Origin: Acidobacteriota bacterium | GTDB taxonomy: Bacteria; Acidobacteriota; Blastocatellia; Pyrinomonadales; Pyrinomonadaceae | NCBI GenBank assembly: GCA_016703965.1 | Contig: JADJBB010000021.1 | Location: 744,001 to 808,000 of the forward strand | Direction of reading: 5' to 3' | DNA length: 64,000 nt | In this document: positions 24,199 to 32,144 of the stretch, piece after piece | Numbering within the stretch: position 1 is the stretch's first letter | Layout of the letters: every line of letters begins with the position of its first letter | Notes under the pieces: generated by a model | Told to the model about the DNA's origin: nothing | Database searches by the model: none | The model's input: only the letters and a program-made list of their open reading frames with translations | Program-made: the position numbers and the translations under genes

Positions 24199-26523
24199 AT
24201 GGCAATTCGACGTTGGATCTCGGTATTTGCTCTCGTTATCTTGATCGTCGGTACGATCTCGGCGGACACTATTGAATTCACGAGGCTTGCTTCTGAGCCG
24301 ATGATCAGGATCGGGCTCTCGACGAACTCGAGCTCTGTATCGATCACCACAACCGATTCATCGCTGGTTGCGGTGAGCCCGGACGAGCCGTCCAAATTGC
24401 TGGCGACCACCCGGGTGACGGTTTCGGCGAGGGCTTATCGGCCGCCCGAGATCGAGAATTACCGCATTGAATTTCAGAACCTGCCGTCACAAAATGATGC
24501 GAACACGATGGCTTACGAGATCCGGGAGGCCACCGGCGAAACGGCACTAACGAGCCTCGACACTGCATCGAACACCTGGAAGATCTGGGTCGGTTCAGTC
24601 AAGGAATCTAGTATTGAAGCGGACGAACTAAAGGCAAGACTTGCGGAAAAGGGGTTTGATGATGCTGTCGTGGTCGTTGAGAAAAAGACGGTTGTTTCTG
24701 AAGACGCCATCGCTTTGTCGCAGCAGCTCAAGGCCGGCGGCCCATCAGAGGTTCGCAGCCTGATCAAACCAACGGGTTCGACGCAACCCAATGTGACGGG
24801 AACGGTCGCCGCCAACCTGCGTGAGGTTATTGTCAACGGCCCGAGCGAGCCTGCCAGATATTCATCGTTAAAATCGATCGCCTTTGGGTCCGTCAACGAG
24901 CGGTCAAATCCCGTTCGCCTCAATGGAAAAGCCTACCGCGGCAAGATCGAGGTCTTTGTTAACGCTCGCGGCTCACTCACCGTCGTCAATGTAGTTCCGC
25001 TCGAAGATTACCTGCTTGGCGTTGTTCCGGCGGAACTCGGCTTGCCTCAGCTCGAGGCTCAAAAGGCGCAGGCCGTCGCCGCTCGAACCTATGCGATCGC
25101 GAATATCGGCGGATACGGGAAACAGGGTTTCGACATGGTGCCGACGATCTGGTCGCAGGTTTATAAGGGCGTTTCGATCGAGACGAAAATGGGAACCCAG
25201 GCGGTTCAAGCAACCCGGGGAATGGTTGCAACGTACCAAGGCAAGCCGATCATGGCATATTTCACGTCGACCTGCGGCGGACGAACCGAGGACGGCGAAA
25301 ATATCTTTGACAAGAGCGAGCCGTACCTGAAAGGCGTCGAATGCTCGCTCGAAGGCCGTCGCCATTTCGAGCCGTTCTTTGTAAAGACCTCACGAATTCC
25401 TGCCAAACTCCGCGACGAGGGAAATCTCGAGCTCGTCCGGCTGATGTCCGTGCTTGCTTCGAACGGCTTTCAACTTTCGACGACGCAGATGACGGATGAT
25501 TGGTTTGAGGACGTTCCGACTGAAAGCGAAATGTCGAACTGGCTAAATAATCTCGCAGGCCGCTTCGGCAAAACCTATCCGAACGTCGATAAAAACACGG
25601 CTAAGCCGACCGAACTCGCCCGCATCATTTCCAGCTTCATCTACGCGCCGGGTTACGCGGACACGATGCTGACCGATTCTGACATTAACTATCAGCTTTC
25701 CTTCGATGATGCCGCAGAGATCCCAAAGGAAAGGCGTGCTGACTTTGCTCTGCTGCTCCGCGACGGATATTTCGCGATCCATCCCGACCTGACGCTAAAG
25801 CCGAACCGGCCATTCTCAAGAGCCAGGATGCTGCGCCTGATCCGCCAGATCTACGAAAAGAAAAAGTGGATGACCGAGACTTTGACCGCAACTACGAAAG
25901 CTTCGATCGATGGCAAACTCGTATTGAGAACCGGAAAGACAGAAAAGCAGCTCGTGATACGGCCCGACGTGTTTCTGTTCCGTGAATTCGGAGCGACGAT
26001 GTATCCGGTCAAGGAAGCTGCCCTCGTTGGCGGGGAGACGGTCAATTATCAGCTCGATGCCCTCGGCGCGGTCAAATATCTTGAGATCAAACCGACCGAT
26101 ACGCCAACCACGGCTGAAAACCTGTCGCCCTTCGTCCTTTGGAACAAATCTCTCGGGGCCGGCGATGTACAGTCGCGGCTCTCACGCTATGTTCGCGGCA
26201 TCGGCACGCTCTATGATCTGAATGTTAAGAAAGTTGGATATTCGCGACGGGCAGTAGAGCTTGAGATAGTTGGCTCCAACGGTACCAAGATCCTCAAGGG
26301 CGGCAAGATCCGTTCGGCCTTGCGTCTCAACGAACAGCTTTTTGTCATCAATAAACGCTACAGCGGGTCGACGGTTGCCAGCTATACCTTTACGGGCCGC
26401 GGTTGGGGCCACGGCGTCGGGATGTGCCAGTACGGAGCGTTCGGCCTCGCTAAAATGGGCGTGAAATATGACGAGATCATCAAACATTATTACACTGGCG
26501 TCGATGTGACGAAGATGTACTAA
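24199..26523 (+). CDS. Exported SpoIID/LytB-domain protein
   Basis: The 774-residue protein has a signal peptide, a SPOR-like segment (WKIWVGSVKESSIEADELKA, residues ~130-165) and a SpoIID domain (VVPLEDYLLGVVPAELGLPQ followed by EAQKAQAVAARTYA with the conserved Glu, and YFTSTCGGRTEDGENIF). The terminal SpoIID motif GRGWGHGVGMCQYGAFG comes only at the very end. Between the two halves lie about 330 residues, part of which resembles S-layer-homology helices (RRADFALLLRDGYFAIHPD). SpoIID proteins are lytic transglycosylases for denuded glycan. Here it is probably a cell wall or septum enzyme in a non-sporulating organism. Confidence 0.88.
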   Translation: MAIRRWISVFALVILIVGTISADTIEFTRLASEPMIRIGLSTNSSSVSITTTDSSLVAVSPDEPSKLLATTRVTVSARAYRPPEIENYRIEFQNLPSQNDANTMAYEIREATGETALTSLDTASNTWKIWVGSVKESSIEADELKARLAEKGFDDAVVVVEKKTVVSEDAIALSQQLKAGGPSEVRSLIKPTGSTQPNVTGTVAANLREVIVNGPSEPARYSSLKSIAFGSVNERSNPVRLNGKAYRGKIEVFVNARGSLTVVNVVPLEDYLLGVVPAELGLPQLEAQKAQAVAARTYAIANIGGYGKQGFDMVPTIWSQVYKGVSIETKMGTQAVQATRGMVATYQGKPIMAYFTSTCGGRTEDGENIFDKSEPYLKGVECSLEGRRHFEPFFVKTSRIPAKLRDEGNLELVRLMSVLASNGFQLSTTQMTDDWFEDVPTESEMSNWLNNLAGRFGKTYPNVDKNTAKPTELARIISSFIYAPGYADTMLTDSDINYQLSFDDAAEIPKERRADFALLLRDGYFAIHPDLTLKPNRPFSRARMLRLIRQIYEKKKWMTETLTATTKASIDGKLVLRTGKTEKQLVIRPDVFLFREFGATMYPVKEAALVGGETVNYQLDALGAVKYLEIKPTDTPTTAENLSPFVLWNKSLGAGDVQSRLSRYVRGIGTLYDLNVKKVGYSRRAVELEIVGSNGTKILKGGKIRSALRLNEQLFVINKRYSGSTVASYTFTGRGWGHGVGMCQYGAFGLAKMGVKYDEIIKHYYTGVDVTKMY

Positions 26524-26553
26524 AGATCTTTTCTCTCCTGAAAAACAAAACTA

Positions 26554-26583
26554 TTGACGGCAGTTTGAACATTGTTGTTTAAT
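26554..26583 (+). promoter_or_regulatory. Promoter candidate for the diguanylate cyclase gene
   Basis: TTGACG (26554-26559) and TTTAAT (26578-26583) are 18 bp apart, giving a leader of about 70 nt. No clear Shine-Dalgarno precedes ATG 26659. Confidence 0.45.
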
Positions 26584-26658
26584 AATATTTGGCGTTATCG
26601 ATACGCTCTCCGTTTTTGTCCCTCTTCCTCCACATTTCCTCGCTAACGTGCTCTCCTA

Positions 26659-29649
26659 ATGAATCTCCAACGAAAGTTATTGATCGGTTTTTGCCTAATA
26701 GTTGGCCTGGCTGCGTCATTCCGCGTTCTCGGCCAATATCGTTTCGATTCCTGGACGACCGATAACGGCCTGCCGCAAAATGGCGTTCGCCAGGTAACGC
26801 AGACGCCGGATGGTTACCTCTGGTTTACCACGTTCGACGGGCTCGTTAGGTTTGACGGCTTACGGTTCACGACATTCAATAAGGGAAATACAAAAGGCAT
26901 CGCAAACAACCGTTTTACGGGCATTTATGCCGACAAGGACGGTACCATCTACGCCACGACGATGGAGGACGGCATTTTGACGATCTATCGAAATGGCGTT
27001 TTTACAACGCTTTCGTCAGATCAGGTTCCGGGCCACTATATCGGAAAGATCGAGGCGGAGCCCGACGGCCAACTGCGCTTTCTGAGCGAAGACGAGGACC
27101 GTACGGGCCGCAGTTGGTATCACCTAAACGATGGCAAATTTGAGTTTGTCGAGAAACAGATACCGTACGAAGCCGATCAGATCGTTAACGGTAAGTTCGG
27201 TATCCGCTGGACCGTTACGCGCAACGGTGTTTTTGAGGAGCGTGAAGGCCAGAGTAATTTCATCCCGATCGATTTCACGGATCTCAAATTCCGTCCTAAC
27301 ATCTTTGAGGACCGCGACGGGTCGCTTTGGCTGGGTGAAAATTCGGTCCACCGCATCACGAACGGCGTTCTTAAGACCTTTAGTGACAAGGACGGACTTC
27401 CATCAAACTCGATCTATCATTCATTCTGGCAGGAAGCGGACGGCAGCGTCTGGCTTTCGAGCGGCGGCGCGTCCAGCACCGGTGTCGGGTTGGTCCAGTT
27501 CAATGGCGACGCTCTGAGTATATGGGGCACTAGCTACGGTTTGAAGAGTACGTCGATCGTGGACCTGTTCAACGACCGCGAGGGCACGACGTGGCTCGCC
27601 ACGGACAAAGGATTGATCCGCCGACGAAAACAGGTCATTCAGGGTTACAGTACGGCCGATGGGATCGATCATTCCGAGATCTATCCCATGCTTCGTGACC
27701 ACGAGGACAATATCTGGATCGGCTCGACAAAAGGCCTGAGCATCTATCGCAACGGAAAGTTCGAGGCTCTTGATATCAGGCCCGTCGATACGACGGTTCC
27801 AGAGAACAAGCAGTGGCACACCGGGCGTATGTCGGTGCAGTCATTATATGAGGACGCGAACGGCAAGATGTGGGTCGGCCTGAACGGCGGCGGCATTTTT
27901 GTCGTCTCAAACGGCAAAGCGGAATCTATTTTCGACGGCTCGCACGTTTTCGCGATCAAAAATGACAGCCAGGGCAATGTCTGGGCCGCAACGAATAAGG
28001 GCTTGATCCAGTTTCGCGACTATCGCCAGGTCGCAAGATACAACACATCAGACGGTTTGCCCAACGAGTTCATGACCTTTATCCACGAGGACGCAAAAGG
28101 TGTTCTGTGGTTTGGCGGCTACGGCGGCCTAAGCAGGTTCGAGAACGGACAGTTCACCAACTATACAAAAAGAGAAGGCCTCGCCGGCAACTACGTGCGC
28201 ACGATCTATGAGGACAAGGCCGGTACGTTCTGGATCGGTACTTACGACGAAGGCATGAGCCGGTTCAAGGACGGCGAGTTCGTGAATTACAAGGAATCGA
28301 ACGGCCTCTATAGCAGCGGTGTATTTGCGATCGAGGAGGATGGAGCCGGGTACTTCTGGATCAGCTCAAATCGGGGCATCTATCGCGTTAAAAAACAGGA
28401 GCTCAACGACCTTGCCGATGGCCACATCACAAACATTAACAGCGTGGGCTATGGAAAAGAGGACGGAATGCTCTCGAACGAATGTAACGGCGGCCGTCAG
28501 CCGGCAAGTTTGAGAGACAAGGACGGAAAGATATGGTTCCCGACGCAAGAGGGAGTTTCGATAGTAGATCCGGCCGCCGAAACGCCAAATCCCCAGCCGC
28601 CGAATGTCGTGGTCGAAGACGTCTTGTCTGAGCGGCGATCCATCGGATTTCTGGGCGGTGCTTCTATAGAGCCGGGCCATCAGGACCTTGAGATCCGCTA
28701 CACGGGTATCAGTACGATCAAGCCGGAACAGATAAAATTCCAATATAAAATGGAAGGCCACGACGAAGAATGGATCGAAGCCGGAACGCGTCGAGTTGCA
28801 AACTACTCGTATCTGCCGCCCGGAAATTACTCGTTCCGCGTTAGGGCGTCCAATAGCGACGGCGTGTGGAGCGAGCATGATGCGACCGTAAAACTGGACC
28901 TCTGGCCCTATTTTTACCAGACCTGGGCCTTTATTTTCCTTTGTGTTTTGATCGCGGCACTCGGACTTCTGCTTATCTGGAAGATCAGCGTTCACCAACT
29001 CGAAGCCCGTGAGCGAAAGCTCACACGGCTCGTCGCCGAGCGCACCGCCGAACTCGCCCAGGCAAACGAGAATCTACAAAATCTCGCCAATTCCGACGGC
29101 CTTACCAAGATCGGTAACCGTCGAAGATTTGAAGCATTTCTGGCTGACGAATGGCACCGGGCTGTGCGTTTTAAGACAGAGATATCGCTCATCATGATCG
29201 ATATCGATCATTTCAAGCTTTACAACGACACGTACGGCCACCACGCCGGCGATGATTGTTTGCAGCGAGTTGCCGAGGCGTTTGCCGGAACTATTCACCG
29301 TCCGACCGACCTCGTGGCAAGATTTGGCGGCGAAGAATTTGCCATGGTCCTCGGCGGAACCGATGCCGCCGGTGCTCTGCAGATCGCCGAAGAGGCGGTC
29401 GAAAGTATCCGTCAAATGCAGATTCGTCACAGCGAATCTCTGACCAGCGAATTCCTGACCGTAAGCGCCGGGATAGCTACTGTTTTTGCTAATTTTGATA
29501 TGACCGAGGCAGACCTTATCAAACTAGCCGATGCCGCCCTATATCAGGCAAAACGCGAAGGCCGCGATCGCATTTTCGTTTATGATCAGGTGACACGCGG
29601 TTCGCTAAACGCTGACATTCTGGCACGCGATATATTGATCGCCAGCTAA
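26659..29649 (+). CDS. Reg_prop/Y_Y_Y sensor diguanylate cyclase
   Basis: The 996-residue protein has a signal peptide (cut before QYRFDSWTT) and two tandem periplasmic propellers built from two-component-regulator (Reg_prop) repeats such as GLPQNGVRQVTQTPDGYLWF. A Y_Y_Y Ig-like domain (~690-745) and one membrane helix (~753-775) follow, then a coiled coil (RLVAERTAELAQANENLQNL) and a GGDEF domain. The active site GGEEF is at about residue 890, and an RxxD inhibitory site (RPTD) lies five residues upstream, so product feedback is expected. It makes c-di-GMP in response to an extracellular or periplasmic signal, possibly a carbohydrate by analogy with hybrid two-component systems. Confidence 0.93.
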   Translation: MNLQRKLLIGFCLIVGLAASFRVLGQYRFDSWTTDNGLPQNGVRQVTQTPDGYLWFTTFDGLVRFDGLRFTTFNKGNTKGIANNRFTGIYADKDGTIYATTMEDGILTIYRNGVFTTLSSDQVPGHYIGKIEAEPDGQLRFLSEDEDRTGRSWYHLNDGKFEFVEKQIPYEADQIVNGKFGIRWTVTRNGVFEEREGQSNFIPIDFTDLKFRPNIFEDRDGSLWLGENSVHRITNGVLKTFSDKDGLPSNSIYHSFWQEADGSVWLSSGGASSTGVGLVQFNGDALSIWGTSYGLKSTSIVDLFNDREGTTWLATDKGLIRRRKQVIQGYSTADGIDHSEIYPMLRDHEDNIWIGSTKGLSIYRNGKFEALDIRPVDTTVPENKQWHTGRMSVQSLYEDANGKMWVGLNGGGIFVVSNGKAESIFDGSHVFAIKNDSQGNVWAATNKGLIQFRDYRQVARYNTSDGLPNEFMTFIHEDAKGVLWFGGYGGLSRFENGQFTNYTKREGLAGNYVRTIYEDKAGTFWIGTYDEGMSRFKDGEFVNYKESNGLYSSGVFAIEEDGAGYFWISSNRGIYRVKKQELNDLADGHITNINSVGYGKEDGMLSNECNGGRQPASLRDKDGKIWFPTQEGVSIVDPAAETPNPQPPNVVVEDVLSERRSIGFLGGASIEPGHQDLEIRYTGISTIKPEQIKFQYKMEGHDEEWIEAGTRRVANYSYLPPGNYSFRVRASNSDGVWSEHDATVKLDLWPYFYQTWAFIFLCVLIAALGLLLIWKISVHQLEARERKLTRLVAERTAELAQANENLQNLANSDGLTKIGNRRRFEAFLADEWHRAVRFKTEISLIMIDIDHFKLYNDTYGHHAGDDCLQRVAEAFAGTIHRPTDLVARFGGEEFAMVLGGTDAAGALQIAEEAVESIRQMQIRHSESLTSEFLTVSAGIATVFANFDMTEADLIKLADAALYQAKREGRDRIFVYDQVTRGSLNADILARDILIAS

Positions 29650-30008
29650 CGGGTGTACCAATACGCCCACGCGATCAGTAGGCCCTGCAACGGCAATCTC
29701 AGCCAAAGCCCAATGACGGGAATGTTCGGATAAAGCTCAGGGTGCATGGTCATGTGGATATTCGCCGGGAAAACCGCGATCAGCAGCAGGATCAATCCCC
29801 AGGCCGAATAGACGCTGGCCTTCGGTATCAGAAGCCCGATCCCAAGCACAACTTCGGCGATGCCGCTGATGATCACCAGTGCATAGTGCCACGGCAAATA
29901 CGGCGGCATGATCGCCTCGTAAAATTTTGGATCGCGAAAATGATTAGCTCCGGCCGCGATAAAAAGCAGGCCGAAAATGACTTTTGTAACTAACTTGATA
30001 TCCGGCAT
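29646..30008 (-). CDS. DoxX-like small membrane protein
   Basis: The 120-residue protein has four hydrophobic helices, with the DoxX/MauE-like pattern KVIFGLLFIAAGANHFRDP in the first and SGIAEVVLGIGLLIPK in the second. Function of the family is poorly defined (quinone- or redox-linked membrane proteins). It is the last gene of a minus-strand run after 30062-30421. Its TAG stop shares three bases with the TAA of the diguanylate cyclase gene. Confidence 0.82.
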   Translation of the reverse strand: MPDIKLVTKVIFGLLFIAAGANHFRDPKFYEAIMPPYLPWHYALVIISGIAEVVLGIGLLIPKASVYSAWGLILLLIAVFPANIHMTMHPELYPNIPVIGLWLRLPLQGLLIAWAYWYTR

Positions 30009-30061
30009 ATGTAGCTTGCAAGTATAAACCTATGCCGAACGACCGGCTATTACTTTGGGCA

Positions 30062-30421
30062 TCAGTGCAGATGCAGCAAAATAAGTGCGATGAGCGCCGG
30101 TAGTGCTTGAATGAAAAATATCTTTCGGCTGACCGTGACCGCGCCGAAAATTCCGGCAACGATCACGCAGGTGAGGAAAAAGATCTTTATGTGAAAACCG
30201 TCGTGAGCTCCGGCGACGATGCCAAAGATCAACCCGGCGGCAAGAAACCCGTTGTATAGGCCTTGATTTGCAGCCAGCTTTTTCGTGATCGCAGCGTGCT
30301 CCGGAGTGTGGCCGAACGCCCTGAAACCTGGCGCTTTGTCCCACAAAAACATCTCCAGAACCAGAAAATAAAGGTGCAGAGCGGCGACAATTCCTATAAG
30401 GATATTGGTTGCTGTATCCAT
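30062..30421 (-). CDS. DUF1304 membrane protein
   Basis: The 119-residue four-helix membrane protein has the DUF1304 signature HLYFLVLEMFLWDKAPG in helix 1 and ANQGLYNGFLAAGL in helix 2. The function of the family is unknown. It starts 9 bp after the stop of the upstream secreted protein gene, with AGAG before the ATG, so the three genes 31096-29646 probably form one transcript. Confidence 0.88.
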   Translation of the reverse strand: MDTATNILIGIVAALHLYFLVLEMFLWDKAPGFRAFGHTPEHAAITKKLAANQGLYNGFLAAGLIFGIVAGAHDGFHIKIFFLTCVIVAGIFGAVTVSRKIFFIQALPALIALILLHLH

Positions 30422-30430
30422 CGTTTTTCT

Positions 30431-31096
30431 CTAGATCCCCGTTCCGCTGCAGAGCGGCGGCAGCGGGACGTTGAACGTGTTCATCACAGAATCCGCTGCC
30501 TCAATGCTTGCCTCAAGGAGAAGCAGTTCGTTGCCATACAGGCCCGGATTACAAGCCTGCAAGACTGTTCGCGTACCAGGCAGCCGAGTCGAATTCTGAC
30601 CAATTGCGAGTGTTCGTTTGAACTTAACTTTCGCCGTCACCGGATGATAAACGGTTAGATGGAGTTGCATCGCGCGAACCGCGTTCGTTCCATAGGGCAC
30701 GAACGGGTCGGCCTCGAGCTCGAGCAGGACGACATAAGCCGCGGTCTCGACTTTCGCTTGTTTGATGGCATCACGGCGATTGACGAGGCCCGCATCGCGA
30801 ACGTCGAGCAGTGGCGTCTTTTTCAGTCTCTCAACCGCCCACCTTTGCATCCTTTCCGGCATCGGCAAGCCGAAAGTGCTGCCTAGTTCGATGTCAGAAT
30901 AGACCTTCAGGATAAAGTCCGGCTGCGGTGGTGGTTTTGACTGCTGAACCAGCTCCGGTGTCGGTGTCGGGGTTACAATTGGCGGACTGCCCTTTGGAAG
31001 GCGGCGCCCGGATTGGGCCACGAGCATGCCTGAAGCGAGTACAATTATCGCTAGAGCTACAAGAATGTTTACTGTGCGGAAGGATCTGTTCGGCAT
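30431..31096 (-). CDS. Secreted hypothetical protein with proline-rich linker
   Basis: The 221-residue product has a signal peptide (TVNILVALAIIVLASGMLVA, cut before Q), a VTPTPTPELVQQSKPPPQP linker and a soluble domain with FGLPMPERMQRWAVERLKK and CNPGLYGNELLLLEA. I do not recognise the domain. ATG 31096 is preceded by GAGG at a normal distance; a TTG at 31111 is the alternative. It is divergent from the nuclease gene, with 75 bp between the starts. Confidence 0.6.
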   Translation of the reverse strand: MPNRSFRTVNILVALAIIVLASGMLVAQSGRRLPKGSPPIVTPTPTPELVQQSKPPPQPDFILKVYSDIELGSTFGLPMPERMQRWAVERLKKTPLLDVRDAGLVNRRDAIKQAKVETAAYVVLLELEADPFVPYGTNAVRAMQLHLTVYHPVTAKVKFKRTLAIGQNSTRLPGTRTVLQACNPGLYGNELLLLEASIEAADSVMNTFNVPLPPLCSGTGI

Positions 31097-31171
31097 TTCA
31101 TGTTTCCTCAACTCGTTTCATTGAAATTACGCCAAGACTCGAATATTATCAATCAAATTTCTTTTCAAACG

Positions 31172-32050
31172 ATGTTAATTCGCTCACGTATCGTTCTATT
31201 GTTCCTGTTTTTGCTGATCGTCGGCTGCTTTTCCGGCGCTTACGGGCAAACGTCGAGCGCCGCAAAGGTCGCGCTCGGTTCGAATACTGCTAAGAACGGC
31301 TTCAAGAACGAGGACGAGATCCGTGACAAATTTAACAATTGGAAAGGCGACAAAGACGCACAGGATTGGCTCGTCGCGATGAATTACAAACTCGCCGAGA
31401 TCGAGAATGTGGTTGCCGCGAAGCCACACGGCGAGAAGGCAGACGTTGAAGTCGTGGTGACAACGAGAGAGAAAAATACTGAAGGCGGGCAAGCGGGACG
31501 CTTGCGCTCCAGTCGGGAGGGGATCTCGATCAAGCTCGTCTCCAGCCCGACCGGATTTAACCAGATCGACAAACGCTGGCTCGCGACCTATGCAAAGATG
31601 TGGAAAATGCCCGCGGATGTTCAGGCGGCGCTTAAATTGTTCGTCGGAGAAACACCGCCGATCAAACCCTCTCGTGAAACCAACCGTATGTACCTAAACG
31701 AACTCGATGCGGCTTCGCAAAAGGCGGTGATCGATTTCTTTACCGCGAAAAAGGCAGAGATCGTTTCGGATCTTTTCGCGGGCGACGGTTCGCACGCCGC
31801 GGGTTGGGTAATGGTCGCGATGAAGGCGACGGACAAGACGCGTTGGGTGATCAAAACTGATGCCGAAACGATCGCCTTTTTTGCCGCGGGCAAGGTCGAG
31901 CTAACCCGCAACGGCAACCTCAAGATCGGCCGAATCACCGTCCAGCGAAAAGGCGGCGACGGCGGGCGTGAGACGGCGAAAATGCTGCAGTTCAAGATAA
32001 ATCCGGCGCTATTGCTCGACGGCCCCGCCAAGTCGAGTTGGGTAAATTAA
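31172..32050 (+). CDS. Exported HinP1I-like type II restriction endonuclease
   Basis: The 292-residue protein starts with a signal peptide (RSRIVLLFLFLLIVGCFSGA, cut likely before Q26; IVGC also fits a lipobox). It then follows the H. influenzae HinP1I endonuclease (G^CGC) almost throughout, as I recall that sequence: GSNTAKNGFKNEDEI, DAQDWLVAMNYKLAEIE, KLVSSPTGFNQIDKRW and QRKGGDGGRETAKMLQFKI. The HinP1I catalytic pattern SD-X18-QVK is here AD91-X27-S119-I-K121: Asp and Lys remain, Gln is Ser. The spacing is enlarged by an in-frame dispersed repeat (GGQAGRLRSS, residues 105-114). No methyltransferase gene is nearby. Confidence 0.85.
   Translation: MLIRSRIVLLFLFLLIVGCFSGAYGQTSSAAKVALGSNTAKNGFKNEDEIRDKFNNWKGDKDAQDWLVAMNYKLAEIENVVAAKPHGEKADVEVVVTTREKNTEGGQAGRLRSSREGISIKLVSSPTGFNQIDKRWLATYAKMWKMPADVQAALKLFVGETPPIKPSRETNRMYLNELDAASQKAVIDFFTAKKAEIVSDLFAGDGSHAAGWVMVAMKATDKTRWVIKTDAETIAFFAAGKVELTRNGNLKIGRITVQRKGGDGGRETAKMLQFKINPALLLDGPAKSSWVN
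31488..31514. repeat. Dispersed 27-nt repeat inside the nuclease gene
   Basis: It matches 6488-6514 in 26 of 27 positions, the core being GCAAGCGGGACGCTTGCG. It is read in frame and encodes most of GGQAGRLRSS between the catalytic Asp and Lys of the nuclease. Confidence 0.9.
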
Positions 32051-32140
32051 ATGCGATTTTCCCGCTCACAGATCGTTGGGGCAGTGATCGTCTTGTTAAT
32101 TATTTTGGCGGTAATCGCTTTCCGATTCATCTCGCAGTAA
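32051..32140 (+). CDS. 29-residue single-pass membrane peptide
   Basis: ATG 32051 follows the nuclease stop codon with no gap. The peptide reads MRFSRSQ, then the hydrophobic span IVGAVIVLLIILAVIAF, then RFISQ. It thus has a basic N terminus, one membrane helix and a short C terminus. There is no own Shine-Dalgarno, so translation would depend on coupling to the nuclease. The exact abutment and clean membrane profile argue for a real gene. Chance cannot be excluded for so short a frame. Confidence 0.5.
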   Translation: MRFSRSQIVGAVIVLLIILAVIAFRFISQ

Positions 32141-32144
32141 ATTC

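Noticed and set aside
31172..32050. Nuclease gene as a defence island member
   Set aside because: Neighbours are ordinary membrane and surface protein genes; no methylase, helicase or other defence gene is adjacent.
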